Source: Pseudomonadota bacterium (lineage in GTDB: Bacteria > Pseudomonadota > Gammaproteobacteria > Burkholderiales > Rhodocyclaceae). Taken from it: a stretch of DNA of 64,000 nucleotides. The notes under the pieces are model-generated. The model ran no database searches. It was not told the origin of the DNA and worked only from the letters and a program-made list of their open reading frames with translations. The translations under genes were made by a program, and so were the position numbers. The stretch is taken from assembly GCA_018262235.1 (NCBI GenBank), contig JAGTRY010000002.1, forward strand, positions 1 through 64,000. Direction: 5' to 3'. Shown here piece after piece: positions 29,578 to 38,809 of the stretch (position 1 is the stretch's first letter; each line of letters starts with the position of its first letter).

Positions 29578-30151
29578 ATTCCGACACATCCTGGCCGCCC
29601 TGCTCACCGGCCTGCTCGCGGCCAACAGCCTGGCAGCCGACTGGCAGATCAACACGCTGATGCAGCAGCTGGCCCTGAGCAAGAGCGGGCACGCTTCCTT
29701 CGTCGAGAAGAAGTACATCGGCATCGTCGACAAACCAGTCGTCTCCTCCGGCGAGCTGTTCTTCACGGCCCCCGACAAGCTGGAGAAACGCACCCTCAAG
29801 CCGCGCGCCGAAAGCCTGGTTCTCGATGGCCAGCGCCTGACCATCGACCGCCCCGACAAGGCACGCCTGAGTCTGAATCTGCAGGATTATCCGGAAGCCG
29901 CCGCCTTCGTCGAAAGCATCCGGGGCACACTGGCCGGCGACAAATCGGCACTGGAAAAGGTCTACCGGCTCACCCTGAATGGCACACAGGAAAAGTGGCA
30001 ACTGATCCTGCTGCCAAAGTATTCGCGCATGAGCGATCTGGTCTCCCGCATCGTCGTCAATGGTACCCAGGGCGAAATCCGGCGCATCGACTTCGACCTG
30101 CCGGATGGTGACCGCTCCGAGATGCTCGTCACCAAGGTGGCTGCCCAGTAA
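29564..30151 (+). CDS. LolA-like outer-membrane lipoprotein carrier homologue
   Basis: Signal peptide; FVEKKYIGIVDKPVVSSGELFFTAPDKLEKRTLKPRAESLVLDGQRL...LTLNGTQEKWQLILLPK. Confidence 0.82.
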   Translation: MIKPEFRHILAALLTGLLAANSLAADWQINTLMQQLALSKSGHASFVEKKYIGIVDKPVVSSGELFFTAPDKLEKRTLKPRAESLVLDGQRLTIDRPDKARLSLNLQDYPEAAAFVESIRGTLAGDKSALEKVYRLTLNGTQEKWQLILLPKYSRMSDLVSRIVVNGTQGEIRRIDFDLPDGDRSEMLVTKVAAQ

Positions 30152-32493
30152 TGAACCGTCGTCTGCTACCGCTCGCCCTCTGGTTTCTCGCCCTCGCCGC
30201 CTGCATCGCGGTGATCGCGCAGACCCGCTTTGTGGCGGACCTGACGGCATTCATGCCGCGGGCGCCGAATGCCCGCCAGCAGATGCTCATCGAACAGCTG
30301 CGCGACGGCATCATCGCTCGTCTGATCATGGTCGGGATCGAAGGGGGCGACGCCGCCGAGCGGGCCCGCCTGTCCCGCGAACTGGCCGCGCGCCTGCGGA
30401 CCGATCCCGCCTTCATCGGCGTGCAGAACGGCGAAGCCGCCACCGAAGCACGCGACCGTGCGTACTTCTTCGACAACCGCTACCTCCTCAGCCCTGCCGT
30501 CACGGCGGAACGCTTCAGCGCCGAAGGCTTGCAGGGAGCCATCGAACGCTCGCTCGAAGCCCTCTCCGGCAATGCCGGTCTGATGCTGAAAAAGCTGCTG
30601 CCGCATGACCCGACCGGCGAGACCCTGAGCCTGCTGGAGCAATTCTCCGGCGACAATCATCCCCGCCAGCTGGAAGGCGCCTGGGCCTCGCGCGATGGCA
30701 CACGCGCCCTGCTGCTGATCCAGACTGGCGCCGAAGGCTCGGACACCGATGCCCAGGCCCGGGCCCTGGACAGCATCCGCAGCGCCTTCGCGCACATCCC
30801 CGGGCGTGCAGCGGACACCCGTCTGCTCATGAGCGGCACGAGCGTGATGTCGGTCGCCTCGCGCGAGCGCATCCAGGGCGACATCCATCGCCTTGCGCTG
30901 TTCAGCACGGTGCTGGTCATCGGCCTGCTGCTCACCATCTACCGTTCGCCACGCCTGCTGATCCTGGGCCTGCTGCCGGTGGCTTCGGGCGTCCTCGCCG
31001 GGGTGAGTGCCGTCAGCCTGAGCTTCGGCAACATCCACGGCCTGACCCTGGCCTTCGGCAGCACCCTGATCGGCGAATCGGTGGATTACTCGATCTACCT
31101 GTTCATCCAGCGCGCGGCCGGCATCGAAGCCCGCCGCTTCTGGCGCACCATGGGCCTCGGCGTATTGTGTTCGCTGGCCGGTTTCTCCGTCCTGCTGGTC
31201 TCCGGCTTCCCCGGTCTGGCGCAGCTGGGCGTGTACTCGATTGCCGGTCTGATCGCCGCGGCCCTGACTGCCCGCTATGTGTTGCCCGGCCTGATGCCGC
31301 AGCAACTCAAGCTGCGCGATCTCGCCGGCCCGGCCCGTCAGGTCGACCGCGCCTTCCGTTTCGCCCGCCACCTGCGCCCGCTGCTGCTGGTCGCCGTGGT
31401 CAGTGCCGGCGTCTGGGTTGCCTGGCAGGGCGATGCGATCTGGAATCGCCAGCTCAACGCCCTCAGCCCGGTCACGCCGGCAGAGCAGGCGCTGGATCTG
31501 TCGCTGCGCAACGAGATGGGCGCACCGGACATGCGCTACATCGCCGCGCTCGCCGCGCCGGATTCCGAAACCGCCCTGCAAGCTGCCGAAGCCCTGGGTG
31601 CGGTGCTGCAAGCCCAGGTCGCCGCGGGCAAGCTGGCCGGCTTCACCTCGCCCGCGCAATTCCTGCCGAGCCAGCAGGTCCAGGCCGCGCGCCGTGCCGC
31701 CCTGCCGGACGAAGCCACGCTGCGCGCCCGTCTCGCCAAGGCGCTGCGCGACCAGCCCATCCAGCCCGCACGCCTGGAAGGCTTCATCACCGATGTGCAG
31801 AACACCCGCCAGCACGCCTTGCTCACCCGCAAGGATCTCGCCGGCACATCTGCCGCGCTGGGCGTCGATTCGCTGCTGGTGCAACGCGCCCATGACGTGC
31901 TGGTGCTGGTCCCGCTGCGTGCGCCCGCCGGTCAGGAACTCATCGACATCCCGGCCCTGGATGCGGCCATCCACGCGGCCGGCCTCAAGGAGGTCACCGT
32001 GCTGGACATCCTCGAAGAATCGACCAGCCTGTTCTCCAGCTATCTCAACGAGGCCAAGCTGCTGGTCGGCGGCGGCATGCTCGTGATCTTCCTGCTCCTG
32101 CTGTTCGCCTTGCGTTCCCTGCCCCGCGCCTTGCGTGCCACCGCGCCACTGGCCTGCGCGGTGATCGGTGTGACGGCCGGCCTGCTCCTGTGCGGCATCA
32201 CGCTGACCATCCTGCATCTGATCGGGCTGTTGCTGGTGGTCGCCATCGGCCGCAACTACACGCTGTTCTTCGACGCGGGCAGCCACACCGGCAACCCGGC
32301 GCAGCAACGCCAGGTACAGATTTCCATCGTGGTGGCGAACCTCACGGCAGTGGGCAGCTTCGGCGTCCTCGCCCTGTCGGAAGTCCCCGTACTCTCGTAT
32401 CTGGGCAGCACCGTCGGCCCCGGCACTTTCCTCGCCCTCGTTTCCGCGGCAATCCTCGCCAGCAAGGCTCCGGCAGATGCGCACGCTGACTGA
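30151..32493 (+). CDS. MMPL/RND-family exporter
   Basis: 780 aa, two TM blocks; SFGNIHGLTLAFGSTLIGESVDYSIYLFIQ. Confidence 0.88.
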   Translation: MNRRLLPLALWFLALAACIAVIAQTRFVADLTAFMPRAPNARQQMLIEQLRDGIIARLIMVGIEGGDAAERARLSRELAARLRTDPAFIGVQNGEAATEARDRAYFFDNRYLLSPAVTAERFSAEGLQGAIERSLEALSGNAGLMLKKLLPHDPTGETLSLLEQFSGDNHPRQLEGAWASRDGTRALLLIQTGAEGSDTDAQARALDSIRSAFAHIPGRAADTRLLMSGTSVMSVASRERIQGDIHRLALFSTVLVIGLLLTIYRSPRLLILGLLPVASGVLAGVSAVSLSFGNIHGLTLAFGSTLIGESVDYSIYLFIQRAAGIEARRFWRTMGLGVLCSLAGFSVLLVSGFPGLAQLGVYSIAGLIAAALTARYVLPGLMPQQLKLRDLAGPARQVDRAFRFARHLRPLLLVAVVSAGVWVAWQGDAIWNRQLNALSPVTPAEQALDLSLRNEMGAPDMRYIAALAAPDSETALQAAEALGAVLQAQVAAGKLAGFTSPAQFLPSQQVQAARRAALPDEATLRARLAKALRDQPIQPARLEGFITDVQNTRQHALLTRKDLAGTSAALGVDSLLVQRAHDVLVLVPLRAPAGQELIDIPALDAAIHAAGLKEVTVLDILEESTSLFSSYLNEAKLLVGGGMLVIFLLLLFALRSLPRALRATAPLACAVIGVTAGLLLCGITLTILHLIGLLLVVAIGRNYTLFFDAGSHTGNPAQQRQVQISIVVANLTAVGSFGVLALSEVPVLSYLGSTVGPGTFLALVSAAILASKAPADAHAD

Positions 32494-33151
32494 TTGCCTC
32501 GCGTCGCGCCCGGACACGTTGCTGGTGCTGCTGCCCGGCGCCCACACCGAGCTGGAGGATTTCGCCCGCCATGGCTTCATCGAGGCCGTGCGCAGTCGCG
32601 ACATCGAAGCCGACATCCTGGTCGCCGACCTGAATTACACCCATGTCATGGCGCGGACGGTCGCCAGCACCCTGCATGAACGGGTGATCCTGCCGGCACG
32701 GCAGGCAGGCTATCGAGACATCTGGCTGGCCGGGATCTCGCTCGGCGGTCTGAATGCCTTGCTGTATGCCGCGGAACACGCCGCCGGCCTGGCCGGCATC
32801 CATCTGCTCGCGCCTTATCCCGGCACCGCCGACATCGTTGCCGAAATCCGCACGGCAGGTGGCCCGCACGCCTGGGCACAAACGCCGGCAGCCGAGCTCG
32901 GTGATGAACGCGTCATCTGGCGCTGGCTGGTCGCGCAGCAAGCGGCCGATTCGCCCCTGCCGGTGAGTTTTGGTTGCGGCAGCGAAGACCGTTTCATCCG
33001 CAACCAGCGTCTGCTCGCCGACTTGCTGCCAGCCGAGCGCGTGACGTATCAGCCCGGCGGCCATGACTGGCCGGTCTGGCGGACACTCTGGTCTGCCTGG
33101 CTGGAAGAGGCGCCGCTGCCTTGCCGCGCAGCCATCGGAGCGTGCGGATGA
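32477..33151 (+). CDS. Alpha/beta hydrolase-like protein
   Basis: DIWLAGISLGGLNALLYAAEH (GxSxGG elbow), VSFGCGSEDRFI, GGHDW. Confidence 0.78.
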   Translation: MRTLTDCLASRPDTLLVLLPGAHTELEDFARHGFIEAVRSRDIEADILVADLNYTHVMARTVASTLHERVILPARQAGYRDIWLAGISLGGLNALLYAAEHAAGLAGIHLLAPYPGTADIVAEIRTAGGPHAWAQTPAAELGDERVIWRWLVAQQAADSPLPVSFGCGSEDRFIRNQRLLADLLPAERVTYQPGGHDWPVWRTLWSAWLEEAPLPCRAAIGACG

Positions 33152-33954
33152 AGCCATCCCGGTCCTGGCGCCCGTCGCCCTTCCTCCTGCTCTCCGTGCT
33201 GATCCATGCCGGCGCGCTTGCGCTGTGGTACTTCCACCCGGCAACCTGGCCATGGGCACTCGGGATTTTGCTGACCAGCCACGCCAGTGTCGTGGCGGCG
33301 GGTCTGCTGCCACGCAGCCGTCTGCTCGGCCCCAACCTCACCCGTCTGCCAGCCGCCAGCAGGGCCCGCGGCGAAGTCGCCCTCACGATTGATGACGGGC
33401 CCGATCCCGAAGTGACGCCACGCGTGCTGGAAATCCTTGCCCGCCACGGCGCACGGGCCAGCTTCTTCTGCATTGGCGAACGTGCGGCGGCCCATCCCGA
33501 ACTCATCCGCGCCATCGTTGCGGGCGGACACCGCATCGAGAACCACGGCCAGCATCACCGCAAACACGCTTCGTTCTACGGCCCGGGCGCCTGGCTGCAC
33601 GAAGTCGGCGAAGCGCAAGCCACCCTGGCCCGCCTGAGCGGACAGCTGCCCTGCCATTTCCGGGCGCTGGCCGGCTTGCGCAATCCCTTTCTCGACCCGG
33701 TCCTGCGTCGTCTCGACATGCGTCTGGCAAGCTGGACACGCCGCGGTTACGACACCCGGAGCGGAGACGCCGACTGTGTCTTTGCACGCCTGACCCGGCA
33801 GCTTGCCGCTGGCGACATCCTGTTGCTGCACGATGGCAATGCAGCCCGCACGGCCACCGGCGAAGCGGTGATCCTGGCCGTGCTGCCACGCCTGCTTGAA
33901 CTGCTGGCCGCGCGCCAGCTGACTCCCGTTTCCTTGCCCGTCGATCCGTCATGA
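33148..33954 (+). CDS. Polysaccharide deacetylase (NodB-domain) family protein, membrane-anchored
   Basis: EVALTIDDGPDPEVTPRVLEILARHGARASFFCIGERAAAHPELIRAIVAGGHRIENHGQHH; N-terminal hydrophobic helices. Confidence 0.88.
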   Translation: MKPSRSWRPSPFLLLSVLIHAGALALWYFHPATWPWALGILLTSHASVVAAGLLPRSRLLGPNLTRLPAASRARGEVALTIDDGPDPEVTPRVLEILARHGARASFFCIGERAAAHPELIRAIVAGGHRIENHGQHHRKHASFYGPGAWLHEVGEAQATLARLSGQLPCHFRALAGLRNPFLDPVLRRLDMRLASWTRRGYDTRSGDADCVFARLTRQLAAGDILLLHDGNAARTATGEAVILAVLPRLLELLAARQLTPVSLPVDPS

Positions 33955-34715
33955 AGCGTTCCCTGAAAAAGCAGCTCATCCATCTCGCCACCCTGCCCTT
34001 CAAGTCCGTCGGCATCGTCCATTACTACTGGGGACACGGCAAACTCGGCGGGGACCCGATCTTTGCCGCACTGCTCGACGAGCAGATCTTCCCGTCGGAT
34101 GCGCGCATCATCGATCTGGGCTGCGGCCGGGGCTTGCTCGCAGCGTGGTTCCTCGCGGCCGAGAAGCTCTTCCTGGACGGCGGCTGGCCTGCGGATGCCG
34201 CACCGCCCCCGACCGGCCTGCGTTTTCGCGGGCTGGAATTGATGGGGCGCGAAGCCGAGGCCGGCAACCGGGCGCTGCAGCCTATCTATCCGGGCCGGGC
34301 GAGCCTCGCCCAGGGGGACTTGCGCCAAGCTGACCTGAGCCAGCTCGATGTGGTGGCAATTCTCGATGCCCTGCATTACGTGAACTACGCCGAACAGGAT
34401 GTGGTCCTCGACCAGATCCGTGCGGCCCTCGGCCCCGGCGGTCTGTTCCTGACCCGTGTCGGCGATGCCGGAGCCGGTTTGCGCTTCTTCCTGAGCCAGA
34501 TCGTCGACCGCAGCATCTCTTTCGTTCAGGGCCACCGCCTGCCACGCATGTGGTGCCGGCCGATCCAGGAATGGGTCCGGATCCTCGAAGCGCGCGGTTT
34601 TGAAGTCCGCACCCAGCCCATGAACGGCGCCAATCCGTTTGCCAACATCATGCTGGTGGCCAAATTGCCGGGACACCCGGGCGAGCACACGGGGAACCCG
34701 GCCCGCATCGGTTAA
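33951..34715 (+). CDS. SAM-dependent methyltransferase
   Basis: DARIIDLGCGRGLLAAWFLA...VAILDALHYVNYAEQDVVLDQIRAALGPGGLFLTRVGD. Confidence 0.85.
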   Translation: MKRSLKKQLIHLATLPFKSVGIVHYYWGHGKLGGDPIFAALLDEQIFPSDARIIDLGCGRGLLAAWFLAAEKLFLDGGWPADAAPPPTGLRFRGLELMGREAEAGNRALQPIYPGRASLAQGDLRQADLSQLDVVAILDALHYVNYAEQDVVLDQIRAALGPGGLFLTRVGDAGAGLRFFLSQIVDRSISFVQGHRLPRMWCRPIQEWVRILEARGFEVRTQPMNGANPFANIMLVAKLPGHPGEHTGNPARIG

Positions 34716-34746
34716 AATCCAGCCTGAATTTTCATCTGGAGTCCCT

Positions 34747-35940
34747 GTGCACGCCCTGCGACTTTCTTCCTACACCCTGATCAGCGCACTGGGTGCCGGT
34801 CTGGCGCCGACACTGGCTGCGCTGCGCGCACAACGCAGCGGGCTGGCGCGCACGCATTGGGAAACCGTCGATATCGACACCTGCATCGGCGAAGTGCCGG
34901 GCCTCGATGATTTCAGCGTGCGCAGCGATCTGGCGCAATTCGATTGCCGCAACAACCGCCTGGCCCAACGCGCCCTCGAAACCGATGGTTTCAGCCAGGC
35001 CGTGCAGGCGGCCATCGGCCGGTACGGTGCCCGCCGCGTCGGCATCTTTCTGGGGACCAGCACCTCGGGCATCCTCAGCAGCGAAGTGGCCTATCGCCAG
35101 CGCGACCCGGAAACCGGTGCACTCCCCGCCGACCACGATTATCACCACACGCAGAACAGCTACTCGATTGCCGATTTCGTGCGCCACTATTTCGCCCTGA
35201 GCGGCCCGGCCTTCGCGATCTCCACGGCCTGTTCGTCGAGCGCCAAGGTCTTCGGCAGTGCCCAGCGCATGATCGCCGCCGGGCTGATCGATGCGGCCAT
35301 CGTGGGCGGCGTCGATTCCCTGTGCCTGACCACGCTCTACGGCTTCAACTCGCTGCAACTGGTGTCGGCCAACGCCTGCAAGCCTTTCGATGCGCATCGC
35401 GATGGCATCTCGATCGGCGAAGCAGCCGCCTTCATCCTGCTCGAACGTGGCGAGCAGGCACAGCCCGGCGACATCGTCCTGAGCGGTGTCGGCGAATCGA
35501 GCGATGCACACCACATGTCCTCGCCCCATCCCGAGGGGCTCGGCGCCCGTCTGGCCATGCAAGCAGCACTCGACATGGCCGGCCTCGCGGCGACGGACAT
35601 CGACTACATCAACCTGCACGGCACCTCGACGCCGAGCAACGACGCCGCCGAAGACAAGGGCGTGAGCGCCGTGTTCGGCACGCAGACACCGTGCAGCTCG
35701 ACCAAGGGCCATACCGGTCACACCCTGGGCGCGGCCGGTGGCGCGGAAGCCATCATCTGTGCCCTGGCCCTGCAGCACGACTTCGCGCCGGGCGGCGTCG
35801 GCACCACCGAGCTTGATCCGCGTCTAGCCAGCCATTACCTGCTTGCCAATCTCGATGCGCCGATGCGCCACGTCCTGTCGAACTCCTTCGGCTTCGGCGG
35901 AAGCAACTGCAGCCTCATTCTCAGCAAGGTGACGGCATGA
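34747..35940 (+). CDS. Beta-ketoacyl-ACP synthase (KAS I/II)
   Basis: AISTACSSSAKVF (active Cys), INLHGTSTPSNDAAE, STKGHTGHTLGAAGGAEAI, NSFGFGGSNCSLI; probable GTG start. Confidence 0.92.
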   Translation: MHALRLSSYTLISALGAGLAPTLAALRAQRSGLARTHWETVDIDTCIGEVPGLDDFSVRSDLAQFDCRNNRLAQRALETDGFSQAVQAAIGRYGARRVGIFLGTSTSGILSSEVAYRQRDPETGALPADHDYHHTQNSYSIADFVRHYFALSGPAFAISTACSSSAKVFGSAQRMIAAGLIDAAIVGGVDSLCLTTLYGFNSLQLVSANACKPFDAHRDGISIGEAAAFILLERGEQAQPGDIVLSGVGESSDAHHMSSPHPEGLGARLAMQAALDMAGLAATDIDYINLHGTSTPSNDAAEDKGVSAVFGTQTPCSSTKGHTGHTLGAAGGAEAIICALALQHDFAPGGVGTTELDPRLASHYLLANLDAPMRHVLSNSFGFGGSNCSLILSKVTA

Positions 35941-36731
35941 GCGCCCTGAAACTCTATCTGGATGGCATCGGCCTGTGCGGCCCTGGCATGGCTGGCTGGG
36001 AAGCCAGTCGCGCCATTTTGGCGGGCAGTTCAGCGCTCGTTCTGGCCCCCACCGTGCTGCCAGCGGCCGAAGCCCTGCCGAGTGCCGAACGCCGGCGTGT
36101 CGGCGTGCCGATCAAACTCTCGATGGCCATCGGCTTCGAAGCGGTGCGCCATGCCGGCGCCGATGCCGCCACCCTGCCCGCGGTGTTTTCCTCCACGGAT
36201 GGCGACTGCGACAACTGCCACGCCATCCTCGAAACCCTCGCCTCGGAGGATCGCCAGATCTCGCCGACGCGTTTCCACAACTCGGTGCACAACGCCCCCT
36301 CTGGTTACTGGGGCATCGCCACCGGCTGCCACGCGCCCTCAACCAGCCTGTGCGCGCTGGATGCCACCTTCGGCGCCGGCCTGCTCGAAGCGGCAACACA
36401 GGCACTGGCCAGTCAGCAGCCCTGCCTGCTGCTGGCCTATGACACGCCCTTCCCGGAGCCACTGGCAAGCCTGCGCCCGATTCCTTACCCGCTGGGCATT
36501 GCATTGCTGCTACGGCCCGAACGCAGTGCCGCCAGCTTCGCCAGCCTGAGCATCGCACTCGGTGACGAAGCGCCCGATGTCTGCGCCGACGCGACGCTCG
36601 AAGGCCTGCGCCAGAGCATCCCCACCGCGCGCGCCCTGCCTCTGCTGCAACTGCTGGCACGTGGCGAAACCGGCCGGGTGGTGATCGACTACCTGCACGA
36701 CCTGAGCCTCGCCATCGAGGTTGGTGCGTGA
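35937..36731 (+). CDS. Beta-ketoacyl synthase-like chain-length-factor protein
   Basis: FHNSVHNAPSGYWGIATGCHAPSTSLCALDATFGAGLLEAA; short KAS homologue without the canonical TACSSS active site. Confidence 0.8.
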   Translation: MSALKLYLDGIGLCGPGMAGWEASRAILAGSSALVLAPTVLPAAEALPSAERRRVGVPIKLSMAIGFEAVRHAGADAATLPAVFSSTDGDCDNCHAILETLASEDRQISPTRFHNSVHNAPSGYWGIATGCHAPSTSLCALDATFGAGLLEAATQALASQQPCLLLAYDTPFPEPLASLRPIPYPLGIALLLRPERSAASFASLSIALGDEAPDVCADATLEGLRQSIPTARALPLLQLLARGETGRVVIDYLHDLSLAIEVGA

Positions 36732-37168
36732 GCCACGCGCTCAACCGTGCGGAGATCAGCGCGCGCATCCCGCATTCCGCTGACATGTGCCTGCTCGATG
36801 GCGTCGTGAGCTGGTCCGATACGGCCATCCATTGCGTCGCCAGCAGCCAGCAATTGGCGACGAATCCGCTGCGCGCAGGTAGCCGGCTTGGGATTGCCAA
36901 TGGCATCGAATACGCTGCCCAGGCGATGGCCGTGCATGGCGCACTGACCGCGAACAAAGACGAAGCCCCGGGCGCCGGCTTTCTGACCAGCGTGCGCGAA
37001 GTCGAATTCCACACCGACCGTCTCGACGGGCACGCAGCACTCGACATCCACGCCGAGCGTCTCTCGGGCGATGGCAATGCCATGCTCTACAGTTTCCGCC
37101 TGAGTACCGCCGGCACGCTACTGCTCGCCGGGCGCGCGAGTGTGATGCTGGATGCGGACAGATCGTAA
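36728..37168 (+). CDS. ApeP-like hotdog dehydratase
   Basis: ISARIPHSADMCLLDGVVSWSDTAIHC...LGIANGIEYAAQAMAVHGAL. Confidence 0.82.
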   Translation: MSHALNRAEISARIPHSADMCLLDGVVSWSDTAIHCVASSQQLATNPLRAGSRLGIANGIEYAAQAMAVHGALTANKDEAPGAGFLTSVREVEFHTDRLDGHAALDIHAERLSGDGNAMLYSFRLSTAGTLLLAGRASVMLDADRS

Positions 37169-37175
37169 TGAACAT

Positions 37176-37234
37176 TGTGGGAGCGACGTCCACGTCGCGA
37201 TACCTTCAATCGCGACGTGGACGTCGCTCCCACA
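37176..37234. repeat. Inverted REP pair / REPIN-like palindrome
   Basis: TGTGGGAGCGACGTCCACGTCGCGAT-ACCTTCA-ATCGCGACGTGGACGTCGCTCCCACA: perfect 26-bp arms, each with an internal GCGACGT-CC-ACGTCGC type palindrome. Confidence 0.9.
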
Positions 37235-37264
37235 GCGGCCCCTCGATAAGCCAGGAATCCAGAC

Positions 37265-37984
37265 ATGAAACGTGCCCTCATCACCGGCGGCAGTGGCGCC
37301 ATCGGCGCAGCCATCTCGCGCAAACTTGCCGAGGATGGTTTGCACGTCATCATCCACGCCAACAAGAACCTCGCTGCCGCTGAACATCTAGCAGCGGCAT
37401 TGCGCGCACAAGGGTTCTCTGCCGAAGCGCTGCAGTTCGATGTTTCCGATGGTGCGGCCGCCCAGGCCGCGCTCGAATCGGTTCTGGCGGCGGGACCGAT
37501 CCAGGTGCTGGTCAACAACGCCGGCATCCACGACGATGCGGTATTCCCCGGCATGCGCCGCGAGCAGTGGGACAGCGTCATCGACGTATCGCTCAACGGG
37601 TTCTTCAACGTCACCCAGCCGCTCACGATGCCGATGATCCGCTCGCGCTGGGGACGCATCATCACCATCTCGTCGATTGCCGGCCTTACCGGCAACCGCG
37701 GCCAGGTAAATTACGCGGCCGCCAAGGGCGCCTTGCATGCCGCTACGAAATCGCTCTCTCTGGAGCTGGCCAGCCGCAGCATCACCGTGAATGCCGTGGC
37801 CCCCGGCATCATCACCTCCGACATGACCAGGGACGTGTTCGACGAAACCGCGATCAAACAGCTCGTTCCCATGAAGCGTGCCGGCAAGCCGGAAGAAGTG
37901 GCCGGACTGGTCGCCTTCCTCGCCTCGGATGCCGCGGCCTACATCACCGGACAGATCATCTCCATCAACGGCGGCATGATCTGA
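37265..37984 (+). CDS. 3-oxoacyl-ACP reductase (FabG-like SDR)
   Basis: RALITGGSGAIGAAISRKLA; LVNNAGI; SSIAGLTGNRGQVNYAAAKGAL (YxxxK). Confidence 0.93.
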   Translation: MKRALITGGSGAIGAAISRKLAEDGLHVIIHANKNLAAAEHLAAALRAQGFSAEALQFDVSDGAAAQAALESVLAAGPIQVLVNNAGIHDDAVFPGMRREQWDSVIDVSLNGFFNVTQPLTMPMIRSRWGRIITISSIAGLTGNRGQVNYAAAKGALHAATKSLSLELASRSITVNAVAPGIITSDMTRDVFDETAIKQLVPMKRAGKPEEVAGLVAFLASDAAAYITGQIISINGGMI

Positions 37985-38106
37985 AAGCGACACTTCCGTT
38001 AATAATTTGAGAATCCGGCGCCGGAAGAAGCTTTGGCGCGCTTATCCCATTACAATATGCGCGAAAAACTGAAGTACCCATGCAACCTATCAAGGAGTCC
38101 GCATCG

Positions 38107-38733
38107 ATGAACATGAAATTTGTGCTGGCAGCAAGCCTGACCATCCTGAGTTCTGCCGCCTCGGCAGAAGTCTATCTGGGCGTTGGCGGTGGCATCACCC
38201 GCACCAATGCAGCCGAGCGTCTGACCCAGACCTTCGCGGACTACGCCACGGTCGACAAGAAAGACACCAGCAAAGGCACTTACATCCTGTTCGGCGGATA
38301 TGCCTTCAACAAGAATTTTGCACTCGAAGCCAGCTACATCGATTTCGGCAAATACAAGGCCTCGGGTCATGATGCATCGGGGACAAGCATCAGTGATTCC
38401 CTCGACGCCAAGGCTTTCTCCATCGGCGCGGTAGGCAGTTACCCATTGGGTGACAGCTTCAGCCTGGATGGCAAACTCGGCGTGGGCCTGGTTTCGCAGA
38501 AGTACAGCTGCCTGGATCTGGCCTGCTCGGTGCTGCCGGAGAAAACCACCAAGAAAGCCGTGATCATGGGCGCCATTGGCGCGCATTGGTACTTCAGCAA
38601 GCATGTTGCCTTGCGTGCGGCTTACGAGCATTTTGGCGGCGCCGACTATGAAATCGAACGCACCGACGGCACCAAGTTCAAGAAGACGGCGGACTACGGT
38701 CTGCTGTATGCCGGTGCTGAAGCCCGCTTCTGA
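38107..38733 (+). CDS. OmpA/OmpW-like outer membrane beta-barrel protein
   Basis: Signal peptide MNMKFVLAASLTILSSAASA; alternating beta strands (YLGVGGGITRTN, FALEASYIDFGKYKA), C-terminal AEARF. Confidence 0.82.
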   Translation: MNMKFVLAASLTILSSAASAEVYLGVGGGITRTNAAERLTQTFADYATVDKKDTSKGTYILFGGYAFNKNFALEASYIDFGKYKASGHDASGTSISDSLDAKAFSIGAVGSYPLGDSFSLDGKLGVGLVSQKYSCLDLACSVLPEKTTKKAVIMGAIGAHWYFSKHVALRAAYEHFGGADYEIERTDGTKFKKTADYGLLYAGAEARF

Positions 38734-38754
38734 TCGCCGCGCCTCGCGCACGTA

Positions 38755-38792
38755 AAAAAGCCCGCCGGATCATGCGATCCGGCGGGCTTTTT
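38755..38792. terminator. Bidirectional intrinsic terminator between convergent arms
   Basis: AAAAAGCCCGCCGGATC-ATGC-GATCCGGCGGGCTTTTT. Confidence 0.88.
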
Positions 38793-38809
38793 CCATCCTG
38801 CATGACGAT

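Noticed and set aside
30166-32616. 816-aa minus-strand ORF opposite the MMPL exporter
   Set aside because: Shadow ORF in high-GC DNA; low-complexity Gln/Gly/Arg-rich translation with no recognisable domain, while the + strand encodes a clear MMPL protein.
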